From positions 1-7,589 of the forward strand of contig JAOPXW010000362.1 in NCBI GenBank assembly GCA_025964935.1: DNA of 7,589 nt, in the 5' to 3' direction. Position 1 is the first letter of the stretch, and each line of letters opens with the position of its first letter. Both the position numbers and the translations under genes were made by a program. Below are positions 1-5,510 of the stretch, one piece after another. The notes beneath the pieces were generated by a model. It made no database searches. It was given only the letters and a program-made list of their open reading frames with translations, and was not told where the DNA came from. This stretch comes from Friedmanniella sp. Its GTDB lineage: Bacteria > Actinomycetota > Actinomycetes > Propionibacteriales > Propionibacteriaceae.

Positions 1-441
1 GGCCGTCGGGCCGAGGTCGGACTGCTCCCGTACGGGCGGTACGCCGGGCAGACCGCTGGCGACCGGGACCCGGAACCGCTCGGCCCGGGCCACGAACGGC
101 TCCCCGGCCAGGCAGCCGACCAGGACCGCCGTGGCCAGGGTGGCCAGCGTCGCGTTGACCGCTCCCGGGCTGAGCGAGCCGAGCGCGACCCCGGTGGCGG
201 TGGCCGCGGACCCCCGCAGCACCATCGCGCGGCCCAACGGCGTCCACCGGTTGCGGCCGGCCTGCCAGACCCGGGTCAGCTGGAACCCCACCCCGGCGAG
301 GGAGGCCGCGACCCAGAGCAGGCTCCAGCGTGAGCCGTCGAGAGCGCTGATCGCACCGGCCATGGAGAGCGCCACGACCGCCACGTCCTGGCCGACGTCG
401 ACGATGCGGCGCGGTGTGCCCGAGCTGGGGGTGAGGACCAT
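1..441 (-). CDS. Membrane protein, N-terminal 147 residues only (cut by window edge); possible teichoic-acid polymer enzyme
   Basis: The reading frame starts at ATG 441-439 and runs open to position 1, so only the first 147 residues are present. An AAGGAAA Shine-Dalgarno-like stretch (458-452) lies 10 bases before the ATG. Hydrophobic, probably membrane-spanning stretches lie near residues 17-33, 39-55, 76-92 (weak) and 94-112. They are followed by a polar, proline-rich segment (VPVASGLPGVPPV, residues 125-137) that looks like the entrance to a cytosolic domain. I do not recognise the family from this part alone. The gene lies downstream of a TarS-like glycosyltransferase on the same strand, 148 bp away, so co-transcription is possible. 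Actinobacterial CDP-glycerol/CDP-ribitol polymerases (TagF/TarL type) can carry N-terminal membrane segments, so such an enzyme is a reasonable guess, but no catalytic motif is visible. Confidence is high for a gene and low for function. Confidence 0.72.
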   Translation of the reverse strand, partial: MVLTPSSGTPRRIVDVGQDVAVVALSMAGAISALDGSRWSLLWVAASLAGVGFQLTRVWQAGRNRWTPLGRAMVLRGSAATATGVALGSLSPGAVNATLATLATAVLVGCLAGEPFVARAERFRVPVASGLPGVPPVREQSDLGPTA

Positions 442-589
442 CGACTACCCGTTTCCTTGCCTGTTCGTGCCGGTCAGCGACCAGGACAGCGAAGTTCTGT
501 CGCGCGGCAGCGTACCGGGGAACCGGTGGGGCACCCGGGAGCAGCACCGTGCCGGACCGGCTCCCGGACCGGCTCCGGGGGCCGCGGTC
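442..589. other. 148-bp spacer between two minus-strand genes, with a 12-bp tandem repeat
   Basis: The spacer separates the glycosyltransferase stop from the start of the truncated membrane gene. Just after the stop lies ccggaccggctc, perfectly duplicated (552-563 and 564-575). On the minus strand a TACGCT hexamer (514-509) fits the actinobacterial TANNNT -10 pattern and could give the membrane gene its own promoter with a leader of about 60 bases, but I see no convincing -35. No good rho-independent terminator is visible, so read-through from the upstream gene is possible. Confidence 0.35.
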
Positions 590-2362
590 TCAGTCCTTCA
601 GCATCCGCCGCAGCCTGCGGAGCGCCCGCCGGGGGGTTGAGGGCGGTGCCACCGGCATCTTCGGCGGCTCCGGCGCGGCCGGCGGAGGTGGCGGCGGGGT
701 CGGCCGGGGCCGGAGCTGCTTCTGCTTGAGCAGACCCATGTCCAGGCAGAGCCCGGAGGTCTTGAGCGTGTAGTAGACGGCGTACGTCGGGGTGTCGGTC
801 CCCGGCTCGGGCAGCACCGGCCCCGGCCGGCGCTCCTCGGTGAGGGTGAGGCGACGGCGGTCGACCAGACCCAGCACCCCGACCTGGACCGAGAGGTCCC
901 ACAACCCGTCGGGCAGCCGGCCCCCGGCGGCTACGGTCGCCGGGTCGAGCTCGGCGGTGAAGGAGGCGCTCAGCCCGCTGCGGTGGACCCGGGCGGTCAC
1001 CGGCCAGCGGGCCCCGGTGGAGCGCTCGGTCAGGTCGAGCCGGCACAGGGTCTCGCTCAGCCAGTGGTCGGTCTCGCCCGCGTCGGCCTGGTCCAGCAGC
1101 TCGACGAACCGGCGGTCCGCCAGGGGCTCGGTCGGGCGGGGCGCGTCCGGCTCCGCCGACCCCGGATCGACCGACGCGACCTCGACGGGAGCCCTCTCGA
1201 CGGGAGCCCTCTCGACCGGCGCGACCTCGACCGGCGCGCTCTCGACCGGCGGGGTGGTGAGCCGCCCGGGCACGGCCGGGACCGGGGTGACGGCGGGTGC
1301 GGTCCGGGGCAGGTCGGTGAGCAGGGTCGACCCCGCGAGCTGCAGCCGGTCACCGTCGAAGCCCACCTGGAGCAGCCAGGGCTCCAGCCGCCACCGGTAC
1401 TGGCGCTCGGCCAGCGGCCGGATCACCGCGGCGTCGCCGGCCAGGATGGCGCGGGCCACCGGACGGGACACCGGCGGCAGCAGGGCCACCACGTCCTCGG
1501 AGAAGTAGCGCGCCGCGACGCGGTGGGACTGGGCGAAGATGTCGGCGCCCTCCTCGTCGTCCATCCGGACCCGACGGCCACCGCTCAGGCGGTTGACCAT
1601 CTCGACCTGCAGCCACCGCCGCAGGATGTGGTTCCGCAGCGGCCCGGGCTCGGTGTGGGCGTACACCACCTCGATGGCCTCGGAGAGGTTGTCGAAGTAG
1701 CCGGCCCAGTCCGGGCGGCGGAAGCCGGCGTTGGAGGAGTCCGTCCGGCGGATGTGGAAGTAGCAGGTGTACTCGGCGTACACGCTGACGTTCTCGGCCA
1801 GCAGGTAGGCGGTGGTCACGAACAGGTGGTCCTCCAGCCGCCGCTTCCCCTCGGGGAACCAGAGCTGGTGGGCGGTCAGGAAGTCCCGACGGAAGAGCTT
1901 GTGCGGGGTCAGGCTGTCCATCAGCGCGGCGGTGGCCAGGCTTGCGCGCGGCACCGTCTCCAGGAACAGGTGGTGCGGGACGGGCCGGCCGAGGCCGGCC
2001 ATCTTCGGGATCACCACGTCGGAGGCGTTCGCCACGGCGAAGTCGTAGAGCCGCTGCAGCGCCTCGGGGCCGAGCCAGTCGTCGTTGTCGCAGAAGAAGA
2101 CGTACGCCCCCGTGGCCGCGGCGATGCCGACGTTGCGCGGCTGTCCGGGCCACCCGGAGTTGGGCTGGTGGATGACGGTGACGTGCTCGTGCCCGGCAGC
2201 CACCTCGTCCAGGTAGGCCGGGCTCTCGTCGCTCGACCCGTCGTCGACGAAGATCAGCTCCGTCTCGGTCGCCGGCAGCGTCTGCCCGAGCAGGGACTCC
2301 ACGCAGGCGACCAGGTAGGGGCCGGGGTTGTAGACGGGGACGACCACGCTGACCTTCTTCAC
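590..2362 (-). CDS. TarS-like family 2 glycosyltransferase (wall teichoic acid sugar decoration)
   Basis: A 590-residue, probably cytosolic, GT-A fold glycosyltransferase, likely transferring a sugar (GlcNAc in characterised TarS) from a UDP-sugar to ribitol phosphate units of wall teichoic acid. Visible motifs: VSVVVPVYNPG (residues 4-14), the nucleotide-binding VDDGSSD (39-45), SGWPGQPRNVGI (69-80), a metal-site CDNDD (91-95), FLETVPRA (133-140), LTPHKLFRRDFL (151-162) and LEDHLF (176-181). The ED pair at 177-178 corresponds to the proposed catalytic-base region of S. aureus TarS. Order and spacing match TarS/TarP as I remember them. After a helical linker (about 215-330) comes a beta-rich region resembling a TarS C-terminal Ig-like domain (334-352 and 410-545), interrupted by a PVExA repeat linker (372-396). 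The tail is proline-rich (551-576) and ends in a basic helix (578-588). The start is GTG 2362-2360; the ribosome site is weak (GGCAGG, 9 bases upstream). The gene is divergent from the CDP-ribitol enzyme gene, which supports the assignment. The exact sugar and acceptor are inferred. Confidence 0.85.
   Translation of the reverse strand: MKKVSVVVPVYNPGPYLVACVESLLGQTLPATETELIFVDDGSSDESPAYLDEVAAGHEHVTVIHQPNSGWPGQPRNVGIAAATGAYVFFCDNDDWLGPEALQRLYDFAVANASDVVIPKMAGLGRPVPHHLFLETVPRASLATAALMDSLTPHKLFRRDFLTAHQLWFPEGKRRLEDHLFVTTAYLLAENVSVYAEYTCYFHIRRTDSSNAGFRRPDWAGYFDNLSEAIEVVYAHTEPGPLRNHILRRWLQVEMVNRLSGGRRVRMDDEEGADIFAQSHRVAARYFSEDVVALLPPVSRPVARAILAGDAAVIRPLAERQYRWRLEPWLLQVGFDGDRLQLAGSTLLTDLPRTAPAVTPVPAVPGRLTTPPVESAPVEVAPVERAPVERAPVEVASVDPGSAEPDAPRPTEPLADRRFVELLDQADAGETDHWLSETLCRLDLTERSTGARWPVTARVHRSGLSASFTAELDPATVAAGGRLPDGLWDLSVQVGVLGLVDRRRLTLTEERRPGPVLPEPGTDTPTYAVYYTLKTSGLCLDMGLLKQKQLRPRPTPPPPPPAAPEPPKMPVAPPSTPRRALRRLRRMLKD
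1166..1255. repeat. 15-bp tandem repeat inside the glycosyltransferase gene (PVExA peptide repeats)
   Basis: Five consecutive 15-bp units lie at 1181-1195, 1196-1210, 1211-1225, 1226-1240 and 1241-1255, with a more diverged sixth at 1166-1180. The first two full units are identical (ctcgacgggagccct); the next ones vary around ctcgaccggcgcgac. Each keeps the reading frame and encodes a pentapeptide of the form PVExA (residues 372-396). The peptide is acidic and proline-spaced, so it is probably an extended linker. Fifteen-bp units change length without frameshift, so copy number may vary between strains. Confidence 0.9.
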
Positions 2363-2374
2363 GCCCGACAGCCT

Positions 2375-2436
2375 GCCAGCCCCGGGGACGGGCCGCCTAC
2401 CCGAGCGGGCGGCCGGTGTGTCGGGCCGGGGCTGGC
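2375..2436. promoter_or_regulatory. Nested inverted repeats in the divergent intergenic region
   Basis: GCCAGCCCCGG (2375-2385) has its perfect complement CCGGGGCTGGC at 2426-2436, with 40 bases between the arms. Inside lies a second perfect pair, GGCCGCC (2391-2397) and GGCGGCC (2408-2414), with a 10-base loop. The left outer arm begins 13 bases upstream of the GTG of the minus-strand glycosyltransferase. The right outer arm covers the place where a -35 element of the plus-strand gene would sit. This could be an operator for coordinate control of both genes or a cruciform-forming element. GC-rich DNA gives short palindromes by chance, but an 11-bp perfect pair enclosing a 7-bp pair is less expected. 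Confidence 0.45.
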
Positions 2437-2451
2437 CCCGCGGCCTCCCGC

Positions 2452-2464
2452 TACAGTCAGCGGG
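2452..2464 (+). promoter_or_regulatory. -10 element TACAGT placed for leaderless transcription
   Basis: TACAGT (2452-2457) fits the actinobacterial TANNNT -10 consensus and is followed by six bases before the GTG at 2464. Transcription starting 6-7 bases after the -10 would begin at this GTG, giving a leaderless mRNA, a common arrangement in actinomycetes. No Shine-Dalgarno precedes either this GTG or the ATG at 2473, which fits the leaderless reading. No clear TTGACA-like -35 is visible. Confidence 0.5.
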
Positions 2465-3873
2465 TGAGTCGAATGCGGAACGTGGCGGTCGTGCTGGCCG
2501 GGGGAACCGGCACGCGGGTGGGTCTGAGCATCCCCAAGCAGCTGATCAAGATCGCGGGGAAGCCGATCATCGAGCACACGATCGCGGCCATGCAGCAGTC
2601 ACCGCTCGTGGACGAGATCCTGGTGCTGATGGCCCCGGGCTATCTCGACGAGGTCCGCGCCGTGGTCAGGAACGGCGGCTACGACAAGGTCACCCAGATC
2701 CTGGAGGGGGCGGGCACCCGCAACGACACCACCGCGACCGCCCTGGCGGCCCTGGGCGAGGACGAGTGCAACGTCCTGCTGCACGACGCCGTCCGGCCCC
2801 TGGTCTCGCAGACGATCATCGCAGCCAACGTGGAGGCCCTGGAGACCCATGTCGCCGTCGACACCGCCATCCCGTCGGCCGACACCGTGATCCAGGTCGA
2901 CCCGGACACCGGCACGATGGCCGACGTGCTCCCCCGGCACCTGCTGCGCCGGGGTCAGACCCCGCAGTCCTTCCGGCTCTCCACCATCCGGGCGGCGTAC
3001 GCGAAGGCGGCCCAGGACCCCGACTTCACCGCCACCGACGACTGCACCGTGGTGCTGCGCTATCTGCCCGAGGTCGCCATCGCGGTGGTCGCGGGGCACG
3101 AGCGCAACATGAAGGTGACCGAGCCGATCGACGTCTACATCGCCGACAAGCTCTTCCAGCTCACCTCCGCCGACACCCCGGCCCCGCTGACCGACGCGGA
3201 GTACCGGGCGCGGCTGGACGGGAAGACGATGGTGGTCTTCGGAGGCTCGTACGGCATCGGCGGCGACATCGCCGACCTGGCCCGCAGCCACGGGGCGACG
3301 GTGCGGACGTTCTCGCGGTCCACCACCGGGACCCACGTGGAGAAGCGGTCCGAGATCGCCGAGGTGGCCCAGACCGTGCTCGCCGAGACCGGCCGGGTCG
3401 ACTTCGTGGTCAACACGGCCGGGGTGCTGCCCCGGGGGGAGCTGTCGGAGACGTCCGAGGAGGACATCTACGCCTCGACCGACGTCAACTACCTGGCCCC
3501 GATCTTCATCGCCCAGGAGTTCTACCCGCACCTGCTCGCGAGCGGGGGCTCGCTGCTGCTGTTCACGTCCTCGTCCTACACCCGGGGGCGGTCGGGCTAC
3601 TCGCTCTACTCCTCGGCCAAGGCGGCCGTGGTCAACCTGACCCAGGCGCTGGCCGACGAGTGGGCGACCAGCGGGGTCCGGGTCAACTGCGTGAACCCCG
3701 AGCGCACCGGGACCCCGATGCGGACCAAGGCCTTCGGCGAGGAGCCCCCGGGCACCCTGCTGTCCTCGGAGGAGGTGGCCCGGCAGTCCCTGGCCGTGCT
3801 GCTCTCGGGCCAGACCGGCCACATCATCGACATCCGCCGCGAGGACGGGCCCGCCGCCATCGCCAACGGCTGA
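2464..3873 (+). CDS. Bifunctional ribitol-5-phosphate cytidylyltransferase / SDR ribulose-5-phosphate reductase (Acs1/Bcs1 type)
   Basis: A predicted cytosolic two-domain enzyme of 469 residues, close to the length of Haemophilus Acs1/Bcs1, which reduces ribulose 5-phosphate with NADPH and couples the ribitol 5-phosphate to CTP, giving CDP-ribitol for teichoic acid or capsule. The N-terminal IspD/TarI domain (about 1-235) has LAGGTGTR (11-18), PKQ (24-26), HDAVRPLV (107-114), TPQSF (166-170), TDD (191-193) and NMKVTEPID (215-223). The C-terminal SDR domain (about 250-465) has the nucleotide loop GGSYGIGG (260-267), an SR pair (284-285) favouring NADPH, NTAG (317-320), a serine cluster (369-371), YSSAK as the YxxxK pair (382-386) and NPERTGTPM, typical of this subgroup. 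I chose GTG 2464 because it follows a -10 element at leaderless distance; ATG 2473 (466 residues) is the alternative. An in-frame ATG at 2416 would add 16 unrelated residues and overlap the intergenic palindrome. An IspD role in isoprenoid synthesis is unlikely given the fused reductase and the TarS-like neighbour. Confidence 0.92.
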   Translation: MSRMRNVAVVLAGGTGTRVGLSIPKQLIKIAGKPIIEHTIAAMQQSPLVDEILVLMAPGYLDEVRAVVRNGGYDKVTQILEGAGTRNDTTATALAALGEDECNVLLHDAVRPLVSQTIIAANVEALETHVAVDTAIPSADTVIQVDPDTGTMADVLPRHLLRRGQTPQSFRLSTIRAAYAKAAQDPDFTATDDCTVVLRYLPEVAIAVVAGHERNMKVTEPIDVYIADKLFQLTSADTPAPLTDAEYRARLDGKTMVVFGGSYGIGGDIADLARSHGATVRTFSRSTTGTHVEKRSEIAEVAQTVLAETGRVDFVVNTAGVLPRGELSETSEEDIYASTDVNYLAPIFIAQEFYPHLLASGGSLLLFTSSSYTRGRSGYSLYSSAKAAVVNLTQALADEWATSGVRVNCVNPERTGTPMRTKAFGEEPPGTLLSSEEVARQSLAVLLSGQTGHIIDIRREDGPAAIANG

Positions 3874-3895
3874 CGCTCCCCCACCAGCCCGACCG

Positions 3896-3910
3896 GGTGA
3901 CCGGGTCACC
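3896..3910. repeat. Near-perfect palindrome in the convergent spacer
   Basis: GGTGACC (3896-3902) and GGTCACC (3904-3910) are perfect complements around one central G, 22 bases after the cytidylyltransferase/reductase stop. It may be part of the transcription end region together with the larger hairpin that follows, or a protein-binding palindrome. Its function is not evident. Confidence 0.4.
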
Positions 3911-3917
3911 GGCCCGA

Positions 3918-3962
3918 ACGCACGAAGCGCACGGATCCGCCGGGGTCCGTGCGCGCGTGCGT
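3918..3962. terminator. Long hairpin between convergent genes, probable bidirectional terminator
   Basis: Inner arms GCGCACGGA (3927-3935) and TCCGTGCGC (3946-3954) pair over 9 bp with a 10-base loop. Beyond a small internal loop (aa opposite g), outer arms ACGCACG (3918-3924) and CGTGCGT (3956-3962) pair over 7 bp more. The hairpin starts 45 bases after the plus-strand stop and 11 bases after the minus-strand stop. There is no T tract on either side, as in many actinobacterial hairpin terminators, so the terminator function is inferred from position and stem strength. Confidence 0.75.
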
Positions 3963-3972
3963 CGTCAGGGCG

Positions 3973-5343
3973 TTAGAGCACCAGATCGGCGACGATCATG
4001 TTGTGGTCGGACGGCCGGCTCGAGTCGGTCACCTTCATGACGTTCTCGAAGCGTCGGGCGCCCGGCCCGGCGTTGCTGAGGATGGCGTCGATCCGCACCC
4101 CGTAGCCGTTCATCCCCGGCTTCAGCGTCGTGGCGAAGTCGTTGATGGTCGGGTAGGCGATGTTGACCTTGGTGACCGCGCCGGCCGAGTCGTAGAAACC
4201 CCGGTTGACCAGGTAGTCGTGGGGCTGGTGGCCGGCTCGGTTGTTCTGCCAGGAGTTGAAGTCGCCGGCGATGATCACCGGGTTCCCACCGGCGAGGCCG
4301 GTGACCTTCGCGTACGCCCGGGCGACCTGCGCCCGGCGCAGCTCCTGGTAGCGCTTCTCCGCGGTCAGGCTGCTGCTGTGGCGGGCGTCGAGGTGGACCG
4401 AGACCACCCAGAAGTGCTTCCCGGTGGCCCGGCTGCGGAACTCCGCGTACGCGGCACTGCGCCGGTTGCTCTCGCCGTCACCGCTCAGCAGTGGCAGCTC
4501 CAGGCTGCACGCGCCGTTCCAGTGGCTGCTGCCGGTCATCTCCGGGCACCGGCTGACCAGGTCGAAGCGGGAGGTGTCGTAGAGCAGCCGGGCCCCCTGG
4601 GTGCCGTGCGTGACCCCCGGCTTGACGTACGAGGTGGTCCGGACCAGCTGGTAGCGGCCGGCGCCGGTCCCCCGCATCGCCGACTCCATGCTGTCGGTCT
4701 GACGCGGGGCGCCGTTCGTGGTGCCCGCCCGTCCGTCGGCCCGGCCCGGCGACAGCTCCTGGATGGCCACCACACCGGGGTTCTCGCGCTCGATCTCCGC
4801 GGCGACGTCCCCGGAGCGGGCCAGCCAGTTGCGGGCGTCCTGGGTGGCCTTGGCCGTCCGGACGTTGAAGCTGGCGACCCGGACGGCGGTCCCGGAGGAG
4901 TGCGGCGTGGCCGCCCGCGGGATGACCGCCTGCAGGTAGGGATAGGCCCGGACGGCGCTGCCGTTGACCGCGAACAGCCGGAAGTAGAGGTGGGCCGCGG
5001 TCTGGGGGGCCGCCCCGGCCGAGGCCACCTGGGCGGCCGACAGGGTTACCGCGCGGGCCGAACGGCCGACGGAGAAGGTGGTGGACTGGCGCCCGTGACG
5101 CGGCAGGCTCGAGGACGAGCTGGGGCTGAAGGTGGACAGCCCCGTCTCGATCCGGAACCCGGCGGTGTTGGCCCCGCTGGACCGCCAGTGGATGGTCACC
5201 TCCCCGGCTCGGGGCCCGGGCGAGGAGGTCACGCCGGAGATCGACGCCGGGGTGGACGAGGCCCCGGCGGTGCCAGGGACGGCGGCGAGCAGGCAGGTGG
5301 CGCTGGCGGCGGCCGCGGCGACGGCGACGAGGCGAGAGGGCAC
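3973..5343 (-). CDS. Secreted endonuclease/exonuclease/phosphatase-family hydrolase with N-terminal Fn3-like domain
   Basis: A 456-residue exported protein. Residues 1-28 form a Sec signal peptide (short basic start, alanine/leucine-rich core 6-22, likely cleavage after TAGA). Residues 33-142 look like a fibronectin type III or similar beta-sandwich (VTIHWRSS, FRIETG, YFRLFAVNG). Residues 154-456 are the metal-dependent EEP fold shared by DNase I, exonuclease III and phosphodiesterases: ASFNVR (157-162), AIQE with the metal-binding Glu196, SVHLD (315-319), AGDFN (359-363), RIDAIL (417-422) and PSDH with catalytic His447. Cys266 and Cys279 could form a disulfide. The start is GTG 5343-5341, five bases after a strong AGGAG (5353-5349). 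The substrate (DNA, RNA, phospholipid or sugar phosphate) cannot be read from the sequence. The gene follows a glycoside hydrolase gene on the same strand but has a 167-bp spacer with its own promoter-like features, so it is probably transcribed separately. The stop is TAA. Confidence 0.9.
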   Translation of the reverse strand: MPSRLVAVAAAAASATCLLAAVPGTAGASSTPASISGVTSSPGPRAGEVTIHWRSSGANTAGFRIETGLSTFSPSSSSSLPRHGRQSTTFSVGRSARAVTLSAAQVASAGAAPQTAAHLYFRLFAVNGSAVRAYPYLQAVIPRAATPHSSGTAVRVASFNVRTAKATQDARNWLARSGDVAAEIERENPGVVAIQELSPGRADGRAGTTNGAPRQTDSMESAMRGTGAGRYQLVRTTSYVKPGVTHGTQGARLLYDTSRFDLVSRCPEMTGSSHWNGACSLELPLLSGDGESNRRSAAYAEFRSRATGKHFWVVSVHLDARHSSSLTAEKRYQELRRAQVARAYAKVTGLAGGNPVIIAGDFNSWQNNRAGHQPHDYLVNRGFYDSAGAVTKVNIAYPTINDFATTLKPGMNGYGVRIDAILSNAGPGARRFENVMKVTDSSRPSDHNMIVADLVL

Positions 5344-5510
5344 GAGGACTCCTGTGGGGCGGACCCCAAGACATCCCCGAGCGAGTGAGACCCCCGAACC
5401 TGAACGGCGCGGCCCCGCAGTCGACCGCCAACCAAGTAGTTCAGTGCCTCAACCATACGGCTACATAACGATCACCGTACGCGTTCCGACGTGACCTGGA
5501 TCACAGAGAC
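5344..5510 (-). promoter_or_regulatory. Promoter and leader region of the secreted hydrolase gene
   Basis: This 167-bp spacer holds the most AT-rich stretch of the window (about 5430-5480). On the minus strand TATGGT (5457-5452) fits TANNNT and would start transcription near 5445, giving a leader of about 100 bases ending in the AGGAG ribosome site. No good -35 is visible. An imperfect inverted repeat, CATACGG (5454-5460) and CCGTACG (5475-5481) with one mismatch, overlaps the proposed -10. I see no hairpin terminator for the upstream glycoside hydrolase gene, so some read-through is possible. Confidence 0.45.
5490..5505. promoter_or_regulatory. CRP/FNR-type binding palindrome
   Basis: The sequence CGTGACCTGGATCACA reads TGTGATCCAGGTCACG on the other strand. 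It matches the CRP consensus TGTGA-N6-TCACA at nine of the ten conserved positions. It lies five bases after the glycoside hydrolase stop and about 50 bases upstream of the proposed start of transcription of the secreted hydrolase gene, a plausible site for activation or repression by a cAMP-CRP family protein. The match could be chance, but its intergenic position supports it. Confidence 0.5.

Noticed and set aside
131..640. Plus-strand open frame across the truncated membrane gene and its spacer
   Set aside because: No motifs, and it crosses a gene boundary; the minus-strand frame has coherent hydrophobic segments and a plausible ribosome site.
983..2467. Long plus-strand open frame opposite the glycosyltransferase gene
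   Set aside because: It is a GC-skew shadow: the translation is low-complexity (G, V, R, D rich) with no motifs, while the minus strand encodes a clear TarS-like protein.
2599..3909. Minus-strand 436-residue open frame opposite the cytidylyltransferase/reductase gene
   Set aside because: Composition is that of an antisense shadow; the opposite strand carries complete family motifs.
2418..4040. Plus-strand 540-residue open frame overlapping the cytidylyltransferase/reductase gene in another frame
   Set aside because: The translation is arginine/glycine/proline-rich and motif-free, and it runs through the convergent terminator hairpin.
5266..5343. Lipoprotein signal (Cys17) in the secreted hydrolase
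   Set aside because: The residues before the cysteine (SAT) do not form a lipobox, and an AxA-type cleavage site follows, so an ordinary Sec signal peptide is the better reading.
3949..5388. Plus-strand 479-residue open frame opposite the secreted hydrolase gene
   Set aside because: Valine/glycine/arginine-rich shadow with no domain; it begins inside the terminator hairpin.
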